Made by a program: the position numbers and the translations under genes. A stretch of 64,000 nt of DNA from Sindora glabra (Eukaryota; Streptophyta; Magnoliopsida; Fabales; Fabaceae), in assembly GCA_020226215.1 (NCBI GenBank), contig CM035232.1, positions 13,056,316 to 13,120,315 of the forward strand, given 5' to 3'. The notes under the pieces are model-generated. The model was not told the origin of the DNA and ran no database searches. It saw nothing but the letters and a program-made list of their open reading frames with translations. The first letter of the stretch is position 1. The number at the start of each line of letters is the position of its first letter. Below, piece by piece: positions 10,521 to 22,300 of this stretch.

Positions 10521-13045
10521 TGCACAACAAAAATGCTTGACCTAGGTAAATTTGAATCAGTTTTTCACGCCTTTGGTATGATCATGCAGTTGAGGATCCG
10601 ATTTTTTCTATAAAAAGAAAAAGGAAAAAGGGTGGGGAAGCAGATAATCACCAGATAAATTTTTGTATATTTTAATTATATTTTAATAAATAAATAATAT
10701 TTATTAATTTTATAAAATTTATACATATTAAAATTTATTTTTTAATTTTTAAAATATGAATAATATAAAAATTAATAATATCATTTATTTATTAAATATA
10801 AATAAATATACATGGTATAATCGGCGGAAAAGGATTTCGCCTAACGACAGTATCAAAGCAATCACCTTTTCTCACACGTACGTGAGTAATCACCCCCCTG
10901 TTCTCTCGCTGTACAGACAGGCAGGTCTTCATTTTTCTTCTTTTATGTTTTTCTTTTAATTTTTAACTTTGCTAAAAAATTATTAATTACAATCAATTTG
11001 TAATTATATTTTATTATAAGTTTTTTTAATCAAATTAGGTTCCTTGTTCCATGAAAATTGTAATTTCTTGCCTAATAAATATCTTAACATATAAATAATG
11101 TATAGTACCGGATTTGAAGGCAGAGAGAGATTTTATGTTTGTAACTCTTTGAATGTGATTTCATAATTTCTTCTTACTCTTTTAATAAAATTATTTATGT
11201 AAAGGGTAAAGAGTATATACATCATTAACAATAAAATAAAGCATTAATTAGAAGAAAATGTAAGATATTTTAAATATATTTAAAATATAGATTTGAGAAT
11301 GATTAAATATTTGATTATATTAATTAAACACAAATTAATATGAAGAGTTACTTACAAATGATTTGGAATTAGAATTTAATTATACAAATTAAATTACAAG
11401 AGTTAAACACAAGTTAACATGATGAGGAGAGTTACAAATGATTTGAAATTATAATTTAATTATACAAATTAAAATTGTACTATAATTAGTTAAATTATAA
11501 GGAGTAAAACCTTGCTATTGTCTTCTTTTTTTAAATGCTTATATATATAATATTATAATAAATTATTTGAAGTAATCTTTTTTACATCAAATCAATTGAC
11601 TGTGAATTGTTAATATAAAAAGTTTTGATGAAAAAATTGAAAAATATAATTACGATTTACACTTAGACGATGTATAAAAATCTGACCTATTTGATGGAAT
11701 CAAGCCCATAGCCTTCCATATTGAATTGGATTTATGTCATGTTAGGTTAAGTTCAGTAAACCTTCAAAATCCCCAAGGCAATAGATAACACAATATTTGT
11801 GAGGCACGCTTAAATTGAACATGCGAATCCTATTACAAATTAATTAAAAATCACCGAGGCCTTGATTCCAATAGCAACTATGTTGCTTTTAGTTTGATTC
11901 ACAAAATTATATATTCTTGAAACTTTAATATTTTTTTTTAAAAAAAAACTTAATTCTTAGAAATGTGATATTATTATATTTGATTTATTTGAAAATATTG
12001 CTATGAATGTTACTTTATTTTATTTTAATTAATTTATATATTTTTGTAAATATTATTAAATTATTAAAAGATATTCTTGACAAAACAATATAGTTAACAA
12101 TGGTGGATAATGGTAAGAGGAGATCAATGATGATTATAGATAATGGATGGTAGTGATGGTAATTATCTATAATAGGTGATGACTGACAGTAATTATTAGT
12201 AATGATTAATGATTGACAATGATTATTAATAATGGATGGTAGTTGATAAAAGTCATTAGTCATGGCTACCAAGGATGAGTGAGTGCAACAATAATTATTA
12301 GTAATGAATGGTAATTAATAATAGTGAAATGATATATTAAAAGTAGTATAATTTTTACAAAAAGAATAGATAAAATAATTTATTTATATTATTAAAATAT
12401 TTTTATATTATAGAAATAATAAATACCTATTTTCTAATAAAATTATTTTAAAAAATATTAAATCAAAAATATTTTTAAAAATATAAATAATTTTAGAAAT
12501 ATTTTAAAAATTAAATCAAATATATAAATTTTATAACCGTTAAAATATCCTTAAAAGTATAAAAAAAAAGGTTGTGTAAACTTTCAAGAGTGTGATATAT
12601 TAATCGAGGTTTAGGGAATTAAACACTATTATTAATTTTGTTACTAAATCTTTTATTGGCTCTTATAATCAATTTGTAATCTTAGTATTGGCTCTAAATA
12701 GTGCTACTATGTATTTAAACTATGATAGTATGGGGCTATCAACTCCCAGAACTGTAAGAACCTTTACTTAGTTTGTGTTAATATATTTTCCTTTCATAAG
12801 AAAAAAAGGAAAAAAAAGATATCTTAGTCGAGGGGAGTTCATTTCCCCCACCTCTTAGGCTTCCCTCCTCTCCTAATCCTTCATTCTAATGTAATAAATA
12901 ATAAAATATTAATTAAATATTTTTATCATGCTATTATTTTTATGTAAGGAATAATGCTATGAACACAAATAGACCAGTAATGTATTTATGTTTTGTGCAA
13001 GTACAATTTAAATGGGTATTAAAATTTACTATAATATAAAATAAA
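10521..13045. other. Intergenic AT-rich DNA upstream of copy A, with a tandem repeat
   Basis: Presumed 5' flank and promoter of RBL12 copy A at its left end; I do not see an unambiguous TATA box. At 11324-11481 there is a two-copy tandem repeat (period 79) sharing the block 'acaaatgattt-gaatta'. At 12095-12330 degenerate 'aatgatt/gatggtaatta' units produce a spurious open frame (12015-12272). No gene was recognised. Confidence 0.55.
11324..11481. repeat. Tandem repeat, 79-bp unit, two diverged copies
   Basis: Copies begin at 11324 (TTAAACACAAATTAATATGA) and 11403 (TTAAACACAAGTTAACATGA). Both contain the run 'tttaattatacaaattaaa'. Non-coding. Confidence 0.7.
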
Positions 13046-13054
13046 ATAACAAAA

Positions 13055-13227
13055 GAGATAACCAATTTACTACCTAAAAGATATTGGAGACATCAAATTA
13101 ATAATGAAAAAATTTATGACACCAAACTAGTATTAATTTCAAAATTTTCACTTTAAATTAATACTACGATCAACCCCTTTGTTAAGTCATCCTACATGAT
13201 TGTTAAAATTGCTAACATGGATTAAAT
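13055..13227. repeat. MULE left terminal inverted repeat
   Basis: Pairs with 18681-18856 in inverted orientation. The outermost ~20 bp are more diverged than the inner part. The inner limit is set where the 'ggattaaat' block ends on both sides. Confidence 0.85.
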
Positions 13228-15195
13228 AAAAAAAGAAAATGTAAAAATATGGTAGAAGCAAATAATTTTAGACCCATATCAATAAGTGAGAGAACAAATA
13301 TTTGAAAATTTTAATATAACAACAAAAGAAAAGAATTACCCTTTCAGAAGATAAACTAACAAATTTAGGGAGGAAACCATGAAACCCTTAAGTGCAGTGA
13401 CAATAAAATGTCGTAAACACCATTGACCCTGTAAAACTCTCCTTTTCTACTTGAAATAGTAATAGCTAAAGTGGAATATGGCAATAGTAGAGGACAAAAA
13501 GTGTTGCGGTGCCCTTACACAAGTATCAAAATATTTTTTTTAATTTGTATATGTTACCTTTTTTGGATTAATTGCTATGAAATGAATTGTTTGTATAATT
13601 TTTTTGGATTAGCTACTGCAAAGTCAAATTTTGAAGAAATTTTTTGTGATAAGTTTGGTGTAAAGTGCCTTGTAATATTCACTTATGGGTTCTATTTTCA
13701 ATCTTTGTTTCAACAAAGGGTATTGAACATATTACTTACTTGAGTTGTGGACATTGGTTGTTTTTCACAAACATGCTTCTTTGTCTTTATTCTATTCTAT
13801 TCTCAATGCTTGTAAAAATCACTTAATTAAGTAAATGCATTGACAAATGATCATAAATCTATTATTTTAGTAGTGAGAAAATAAAAGATGAAAAAAAATA
13901 AAGCTACTAATACACCAAATGAAAGATGAAAATGCCTAAAAAGAAAGACAAGACACATAGTGTGTGTAATGTATAATAAAGAGAGGTTTTTTTTAAAAGT
14001 AAGTTCATACAAGAAGGATTTTCTTTGAAAAAAGAATATTAGCAATAATCTTAGGTGGGAAATCCACCTTTATAAGTATATGTTAGTTACTAAATTTTAG
14101 ATGTAAAACTATTCTTCATACCTTTACCTTATTTGTCTATTGTCTTATAATGCTTGCTTACTTGTGGCTTCGCTATGGACTATGCTATCCTTACATGAAC
14201 CCATTTTGTTCATTCAAGTTTGAGAGTTCACATTAGTTTTGTAGAGAACTGTATTTACCATACAATCCTAGATTTCATTGAATGAAGAATTATGAAATTA
14301 GCATCATTATTGAGAATTTAGGTAGACTAATAAATAACCCAAGTTAATAACTTTCACATTTGTTGTTGTATACGCTTTTGAACTACCTTCCCTACTTTGC
14401 TTGCCACTTGTTACTTAACCATGTCAATTAACTAAACAAAATCACCTATAAAGTACTCAATACTCACTAAGCTCACTTCAAGCACAATCAAAAGATGAAA
14501 AAGAGATCAATATATTACAATGAGCTGGAAAATGTGGAAAAATTTTAGCTGTCTTATTCATTTGATGAGAAGAATGATGTTATGTTTAAGATATGCTTGC
14601 TAGTTACTGACTTTAACCTTTAAACTTATTAATTTATAACATGGAGTGTTACATCATACTAATATTCCATCATTTGTGTTAATTTGTTGAAGATAGTTAT
14701 GTTAGATAGGAAAAAGATGTGTGAAATTTTATAGATGTTGACAAACTATGTATACTAATGTTTTGAAAACTAATCAGGGAGCATAGTGACTTGAATTAGG
14801 AGGACATTTACTATCTAGTCCCTAATATGACATTGAAAAATGGGTTAAGGAAAATCTGTGGAGACCAAGGCATACACTAATTATTTATTGACATTGAGGG
14901 CCATGAAGAAATACATTTGTATTTTACCCACCCTAATTGACAAGGTCCTAAACCATTTTATCAGCTTGAAGTTAAAAACAAGGAATAAGTAACTATTGAA
15001 CTTGAAAACAAAGAATAGCTAGAGCCTAATCTTGAAAACATGGAATAACTACAAACTGAAGATTGACTAATAAGAGGAAAAAGATGAGTACGATAGCTGT
15101 GAGAACAATTTATTTAAATGGGTAGGCATGAGGTTGAACAATAAGAAGAAGATGTATTTTTAGACTATAATAACTTGTAAAAAGAATTCACATGA

Positions 15196-16660
15196 TAAAA
15201 AAGCACCAAAGAAAAGGTACAATAAGAGCATCACTAGGTTCAAGCAATAGATACAAGATGAAAGGGTAGAATCAGTTATTGCTAGGCATATAAAAGATGA
15301 ATGGATTCCAATTATTAATGAGAAGCAATTTATAGCCTAAAAGACCAATGAAGAGTACTCAAGGAAAGGATCTAAATTAGAAGATGAAGAAAATAAGATT
15401 TTCCCATGATTTAATAAAGATGCTAAGTTTGGTGAAGTTTTATTAGAACTTGGCATGGAATTCTCATCACTAAAGGTCTTTAAGAAAACAGTGAAGGACT
15501 TCAACATCCACCTTAGCAGGCAAGTGAAATAACATTTGAATAACACTAGAAGAGTACAAGCTAAGTGCAAAGGAGAAGGTTGCCTTTGGGAGATTTACTA
15601 CTCCCATAACACAAAAACCAATGCGCCTTAAATCAAAAAATATAATTTCAACCGCACTTATGATAGGCAATTCAAAAACAAGTAAGTAAATAGAGCATGA
15701 GTAGCTATCAAACTAGTTCAAGAAGTGAAAGCCTATCCACATTTAACTGGTCAACAATCTTATGATTACATGATGATCTATTATAAAGTATCAATCATGG
15801 ATGTTACTATTTTTTGGTCCATTAAAGTTGCACATAAGATGGTTAAATATTCTAAGAAGGAACAATATGTAAAGATGTGGGATTATTGTCAAAGGTTGCT
15901 AAGGAGTAATCCAGGATCCACAGTTTTATTATAAGGTGACAAGTCATCCATAGAAAAACCTCCTACATTTGATCAATTTTATGTATATTTTGATGTATAT
16001 AAAAGTAGATTCCTTACTAGTTATAGACCTTTGATAAGTTTAGATCAGTACTTTTGAAAGGATATTATAGTAAAGTACTTCTATCTGTTATGGCCTAAGA
16101 TGGCAATAGTGGCTTCTATGTAGTGACATATGCCATTTTTGGCTCAAAAACAAAAGATACACACGCTTGGTTTCTTATTTTGCTATTGGAAGATCTCAGT
16201 AATCTTCATGCACTTAGCCTTGAATTCATACTAGATTAGTAAAAAATGAGGCTAGAAAACCTTGACATATTTATTGATTTCTTATACTTCTACATTATGG
16301 TCATTAGTTATCATTTCATTACATGTAGAGTTATTACCTGTAATAAGTCATATTATGCTTCGAGTACCTCATAGATCTTATGCTAGGCATTTGTAGGAAA
16401 ATATAGCAAAACAATGGAAAGGAAAGGAGTTAAGGGATTTGTTTTAGAAAACATCAAAATGTATAACAAAACAATAATTTGAGAGGAACATGAAAAAAAT
16501 GAAGAAGATAAATAAAGATGCCTGGAACTAGGTGAACAAAATACCAAAGGGAAGTTAAGCTAGCTCTAATTTCAACACAAGAACAAGAAATTAGCTAGTG
16601 GTGAAAAATGCTTGCGAGCAATTTAATAGTACAATACTAAAGTGTAAAAGCAAGCCACAG
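15196..16660 (+). pseudogene. MULE transposase (MuDR type), degenerate
   Basis: Conceptual translation across several stops and frame changes gives typical MULE landmarks in order. A DNA-binding N-part has 'GMEFSSLKVFKKTVKDF' and 'RVQAKCKGEGCLWEIY' (about 15445-15600). An in-frame stretch at 15725-15934 ends in 'KEQYVKMWDYCQRLLRSN'. A DDE-region fragment contains 'SGFYVVTYAIFGSKTKDTHA' (about 16105-16175). A C-terminal part has 'FERNMKKMKKINKDAWN' and 'NACEQFN' (about 16475-16630). Stops inside conserved blocks mean it cannot make a full transposase. A ~57-bp segment is duplicated just downstream (16662-16718 and 16773-16830). Confidence 0.8.
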
Positions 16661-18680
16661 TAACAAGCAATACAATAGGTGTAGTTATATTCAAGTGTTA
16701 TCATTTTATTACCATTGCTATTTAGACTATTAAAACCAATCTAACAAGTCTAAAGTCTTCACAACAGTTGCAACAACAAGCAATACAACAAGTATAGTTA
16801 TATTCAAGTGTTATTATTTTATTACCATTGCACTAGTCACTAATTTGTGCTATTGTAAGAATAACACATGAAAAGGATGCATAAGATTGGCATTTCTCCA
16901 ACCAAAAATGCAAATGTCCCAGACTCTTTTAAGATTCCAATTCTCCAGCAACCTAAGGACCATCAATGTGTGATAAAGGAAGCTTCATAGGTAGCAAGCA
17001 ATGGTTTAATTGAACCAATGGCCTATATACAACAAGAAGTCCTCAACTTGAACCAAGAACCCCTCTAACTCAAACCAAGAACTAGTCAATGGAAAGAATA
17101 ACCTAAGTAAGTAGTTAATGTAATCTTTAAGTGGAATTATAGTAGTTCTAAACTTGGTATTAGTATGCTAGTGTTTTTTAGTGTACAAGGCAAGAACACA
17201 TAAGCTATCTTATGCTACTATTTTTTTATGTAAATGGGAAAAACACAAACCATTTTCATTTTAGATGCTTTGGTGTTGTCTAAACTAATAGCCTATATAC
17301 AAAACCTATTATTATTGCTTGAAGGAAAGTAATAGAAGTTGAAATCTAATTTTGTTTTTATTGTTTTAATGTCTTAGGGAAATTGACATATGCCTTTACC
17401 ATATACCTTACTACAAAGATATAAACTTATGGTTTTTGTTCTCAAATACATGTTTTGAGGGATATACTAATTTTACAATAATTTTGTCTTATTATGCAAA
17501 CTCTATGCCATGAATGAAACATCTAAAAGAATGGATAGGTGTATAAAATGAATAGTAGTTGTAACCTTAGTTTGATGAATGAATGATATATTGGTGAATG
17601 AAGGGATACACTAGTTTGATAATTTTAATACATATTAAAATATAACCAAATTAAAATTTTAGAAATGTACATATATAGAAAATAAGTAATATATTACATT
17701 TCATTCAATCGAAATAACTAACACATCACAAAAAATTTGAGATTCCTAAATTCTTTCCATAACACTTAAGTTTCATTTCTAATACATGACTTTTAAATTA
17801 CCACACCTCACTACATCTCACTCAAAAAACCAACTTCATTGTTACTTCACTCAAATTATAATAAGCAAAACAACATTTACGACTAATAAAATTACACATA
17901 TGATTTTCATCCCCTTCAATTTAGCTTGGTATTTTACAATATTTTTTTCAACTTCAAGATTATTTCATCTTCATTAGCCTTTATATGGTAATGCTTCAAT
18001 TGCCCCATCATCTCATCTACTTCACTCTTCTCAGTAAAACCATTGTCTTAATGGTTCATCCATCCATTGAAAATAACCACAACTCATATCAAAATTTTGT
18101 AACAAAATAAAATATGCTCATTTTACTGGTTCAAATTTTTAAAAAATTAAAAATTGGCATTAAAGTATAGAAAATTTAGAAATAAATTTAATGTTTACAA
18201 GAAACTTAATAAAATATATTTAGTATAATTAAAAATTTTCAACCCATAAAAATTTCAAAATTTTATAATTTTAAAAAAAACAAACATAAAGTACAAAGAT
18301 GCAAACTGAATCCTTCAAATAATCAATGCAAATAAGGCAAACTAAAATAAAACTAAAGATTTTGTAAATCAATCACTTTGTATAACGGGCATCTATAAAA
18401 TCTCACCACTCTATCAACTCTTTCGTTGCAATTGCATACATTGCTTAGTTTGACACAAAGTCTTTGCTTCCTTATGCTGGAATTCATTTTCTATCTAGAA
18501 TAGGTGTAAGATTGCCAATCCATGGAATAAGTTCAAGTGCTCATCTCATCACTCAATTGGTGATTGGCAATTTTATGCTTTGTGTATTAAAGATTAGGGA
18601 TTTATGTATTAAAGATTAAGGATTTCCATCTCATTTAATATGTAAAAGCCTTTTTTTGTAATATTTTGCTGATCAAGACT

Positions 18681-18856
18681 ATTTAATCCATGTTTGCTAT
18701 TTTAATAGTTCCATAGGATGACTTAACAAAAGGATTGATGGTGATATTAATTTAGAATGAAAATTTTGAAATTGATACTAGTTTAATGTCAAAAGATTTT
18801 TCATTATTAATCTAATCTCTCCAATATCTTTCAAATAGTAGTTGATTGTTTCCTTT
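18681..18856. repeat. MULE right terminal inverted repeat
   Basis: Inverted partner of 13055-13227. The outer end is fixed by the 9-bp flanking repeat at 18857-18865. Confidence 0.85.
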
Positions 18857-19336
18857 ATAATAAAAATACATATGCCATTACCCTCATGCATAACTTGTAT
18901 CTTCTTATACATAATGTTGATAAGTAATTTAAAGAAAATTTTGACCTCCCAAAAAGTCATATATTTTTATCATTAAATTATTTTTTTTAAAATTAAAATT
19001 TATAATTTTGTTTAAATTATTCACATTAAAATTTGAAAAAAGATAATTCAATAATAAAAATTTTAAATTCCTAAAAGGTTGTACTCCCCATAAAATTATC
19101 CATTTAATTATCCAAAATACATCTAATTTATCCTTATAAACAACCAACAAGATCTATAAGGCCGATTTATATGAACATCCTTTTTTTCTTCAACGGAGAA
19201 ATTTGATCTAACAATGTGACTTAGGAGCTAAACCACACAGTTATTCCTCGCAGAATAGCATCAAAAGCTCATTGCATAGCATTGTGAAAATGAATTTCAA
19301 CGTTGCGGATGTATTGAAAAAAAAAAAAAAAAGGAC

Positions 19337-22300
19337 TTAAAATTTTCCTCGGCGAACTCGTGCCCAAGCTAAGGCCGCAACTGCAGCACCTCCCAAATGT
19401 GCAGATCCTGATATATGACTGTCTCCCTGTAATTTGAATGAAAATCCACAAATTGGTGGTGATTTTGTAAAGAATATTCATTTAACATCCATCAGACCTA
19501 CTGCAGTGAATATGCTTGGATCATAGAATACTATATTTTCAAACAGATTGCCGAAACTGATGTTGAATGACATTGACTACTAACAAATGAGAAAAGGTTG
19601 CTTAGTAATTGAGAGTGGATGTTGAATGAGATTGACTACTAACAAGGACATCACACCGGCCTATTCTATGAGGTCTTTGTAATCCAATTTCAGTGTGTAG
19701 ACCGTACATAAAACTACTCTTAGGACAATTATTTGAGCACTTCTCTTCAAAAGATAACACTGTAGATGGGAAATGCTAGTGGGAATCTTGGTAAACAGTA
19801 TAACGAATTCTCACATACCTCTATTATTCTCAGCATATCTTTCCCAATCAAAAAGATGCCCTGCATCAATAATAACACAACAGAAAAGAACATCTAAGGA
19901 TTTGCTTTTATCAACTTCACTATAGTTCCACTAGCATAAACTTGAGAATGGCTTACCAACAAGATTGCAGGAACGGGTATGATAAAGTCCAAGTAAAGAG
20001 TAGCTTTTGGGAAGAGGAATATATCGAGCAGCATTATTGCATTCACAGCTCCACTTGCCCCCTAAAAGTAGATTCAAAGTCAAATTAATTTCAAGCAGTG
20101 ATTTTAACACAATGTTGCAACTTGCAAGTGTATCACTTGCATATGATGATTTTCAACAACAACACAAAATCACAGACAAGACATTCCCTGCAACTGAGAA
20201 CTTCGTACAGTTTATGGCCAGCATTTGATTAAAGAATGGAGGAAGCTAACAAGCAATAAATCATCAACATCCACAGAGATATGTACATCGACAAGGTACT
20301 AAAATGGAAATTTGAAAACCAAATGGAACATAATCACTGACTCTGTCCAACTCCACACTAAAATGAAATTCCCTAAGTTCAACTGCTAAGCACCCATAAG
20401 AAACAAAATATATGAGAAAGCAAGTGAACTCACAAAACTGACGTTCATCTAATGACAACACTTTCCGATTTGGAAGTATTTGAATTTCAAATAAGGTTAA
20501 AAGTTATATTTTAATCCTAAAAGAATGCATAGCTCATGGAAAAAGTAGTTGACAACTTGTAAAAAGGGCATCATTTATCAGAGAGTGGCCCACTTAATGA
20601 AGACGAGGAGTCCATTATATATTGTAGTTGTCAAATGCTTACCAGTGCTGTTGTTTTCCAATGGTATTTGCCCCAAAGGCTCTGCAGCAAATAAAAGGTA
20701 AGGCGAGGTTTGAGAATGACAACAACTAATCACATATCTTATAAAGTAAAATATTTCGATCAAAAATTTTTTGTCTCAAGAGCAGATAATTTACATTTTA
20801 ATTTTCTCCATGTATATGGAAATTTTCACTAATCATTCTAAACAAAATTATAATTCTTATAATTTTTTTTTACAGAAAATAATTATAGTCATAGTATATT
20901 TCTAAATATCAAATCACATTCCTCAATCGAAGTGTACTGAACATTCATCAATAGAAGTTTTAGCTTTTAATGTTTCAGAAGTCACAAGCGTAAGAATACT
21001 AAATTATAATATGGAACCAGATAGATATTCAGAAAAGTTGTGATTGCAGAATCAGTTGACTAACACTTAAATTCTTCACTGTTTTTTTTACTTTATGCTG
21101 AACTGGACTTGTTCTTTTTCACTTTACCCAGAAAATGCAAAAAAAAAAAAAAAAGAGCCTCTTTAATAATGGCAGATCACTAGATACTATACTAATTTTC
21201 TGTCACCATTGGACCTCTGACATAAATTGTGCCAAGAAGGCTTGATGCACTAAGTAAAAAACTGAACCACCAATTGCCCCAAAAAGATACAGCTTCAGCA
21301 AAAATTCAGGTCCAAAAACTCTTCCAATCTGCAAAGAGCAAAGTGCTGGAGTAAAAGAAGCCGATGACCAAAAGTACTTAATTCAAAAAACATTAAAAAA
21401 AAAAAAGAAGAATGAAATCTCTAAAAGTTTCAAGCAAGTTAAAACTTTCAACAATTCAAAAGACAATATATAATATGTTAAAACAGTTTGTTGTGTCTGC
21501 ATACAAAGAACACTATATTAAATTGATATTAACAATCACAGTTTTGAAAGACTAACAGAAATTCATACATAGGTTTCTGAGGGATAACCAGTGAGCACGA
21601 TATCAATTTTCCATTGTAAAGTCAGTCATTAAATCCTATGCAACAAATGTCTAGACATACAGCAACCAGTGTCAAACTTCAGGCTTAGTCATCCCACCTC
21701 CCACAGGTGAATAGTTTTGTTTTATTTTCCTTTTCCCCACTACAATTAGAAAAGAATATAATGAGGTTCCTGAATTTCACACCTAAAAATGGATAGACTA
21801 GGAAACTATCAGCTGCATGAAATCTAACTTGTCCATTACAATTCAACTCCATGATAAAAATATGTTGATCACATAAGCTTGAAAAATATGACAAAGATTG
21901 AACTCAAGGCATATCCAACTATATACTGAAAATGGATGAAAAAGAAATGATATTCCAAAGATGCAAGCAACCGCACATTGATCCCAAAGAAGTAGAGTCC
22001 TATCATGTTAGAAATGATATGCTCCATGTCAATGTGACTGAATGCATTGGTTATCAAAGTGTGCAAGCGTCCATGCTTGATATTGTCCAAAGAGATCTGC
22101 TCACAGGAAATGACCGAATTAGAGGCAGAAGAAGTGAAATTTCCAACAGGCAAAGTGAAACTACAGATTTCTCTCAAGCTTATCCTTAAAAACCTCGAAG
22201 CAAGGACAGTAAGTTATTTACTCAATGTACAGTTAAACAATTTGATGCACACCCATACACATATAGGAGTGCCATATAAAGCAAAGACCTGACAAATGAA

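Larger units (their letters stand above)
13055..18856 (+). mobile_element. Mutator-like DNA transposon (MULE), complete ends, dead transposase
   Basis: Terminal inverted repeats of about 175 bp lie at 13055-13227 and 18681-18856. Matching blocks include AAAGATATTGGAGA, ATTAATAATGAAAAA, AAACTAGTAT, TTGTTAAGTCATCCTA and AACATGGATTAAAT, read on the plus strand at the left and in reverse complement at the right. The flanking 9-bp target duplication is ATAACAAAA (13046-13054) against ATAATAAAA (18857-18865), 8 of 9 identical. Long TIRs plus a 9-bp duplication are diagnostic of Mutator-like elements, and remains of a MuDR-type transposase lie inside. The element sits between the two rhomboid copies. 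Confidence 0.88.

Noticed and set aside
12015..12272. 85-codon minus-strand open frame with Asn/Tyr/His repeats
   Set aside because: It results from degenerate 'aatgatt/ggtaatta' repeats; no protein family resembles it.
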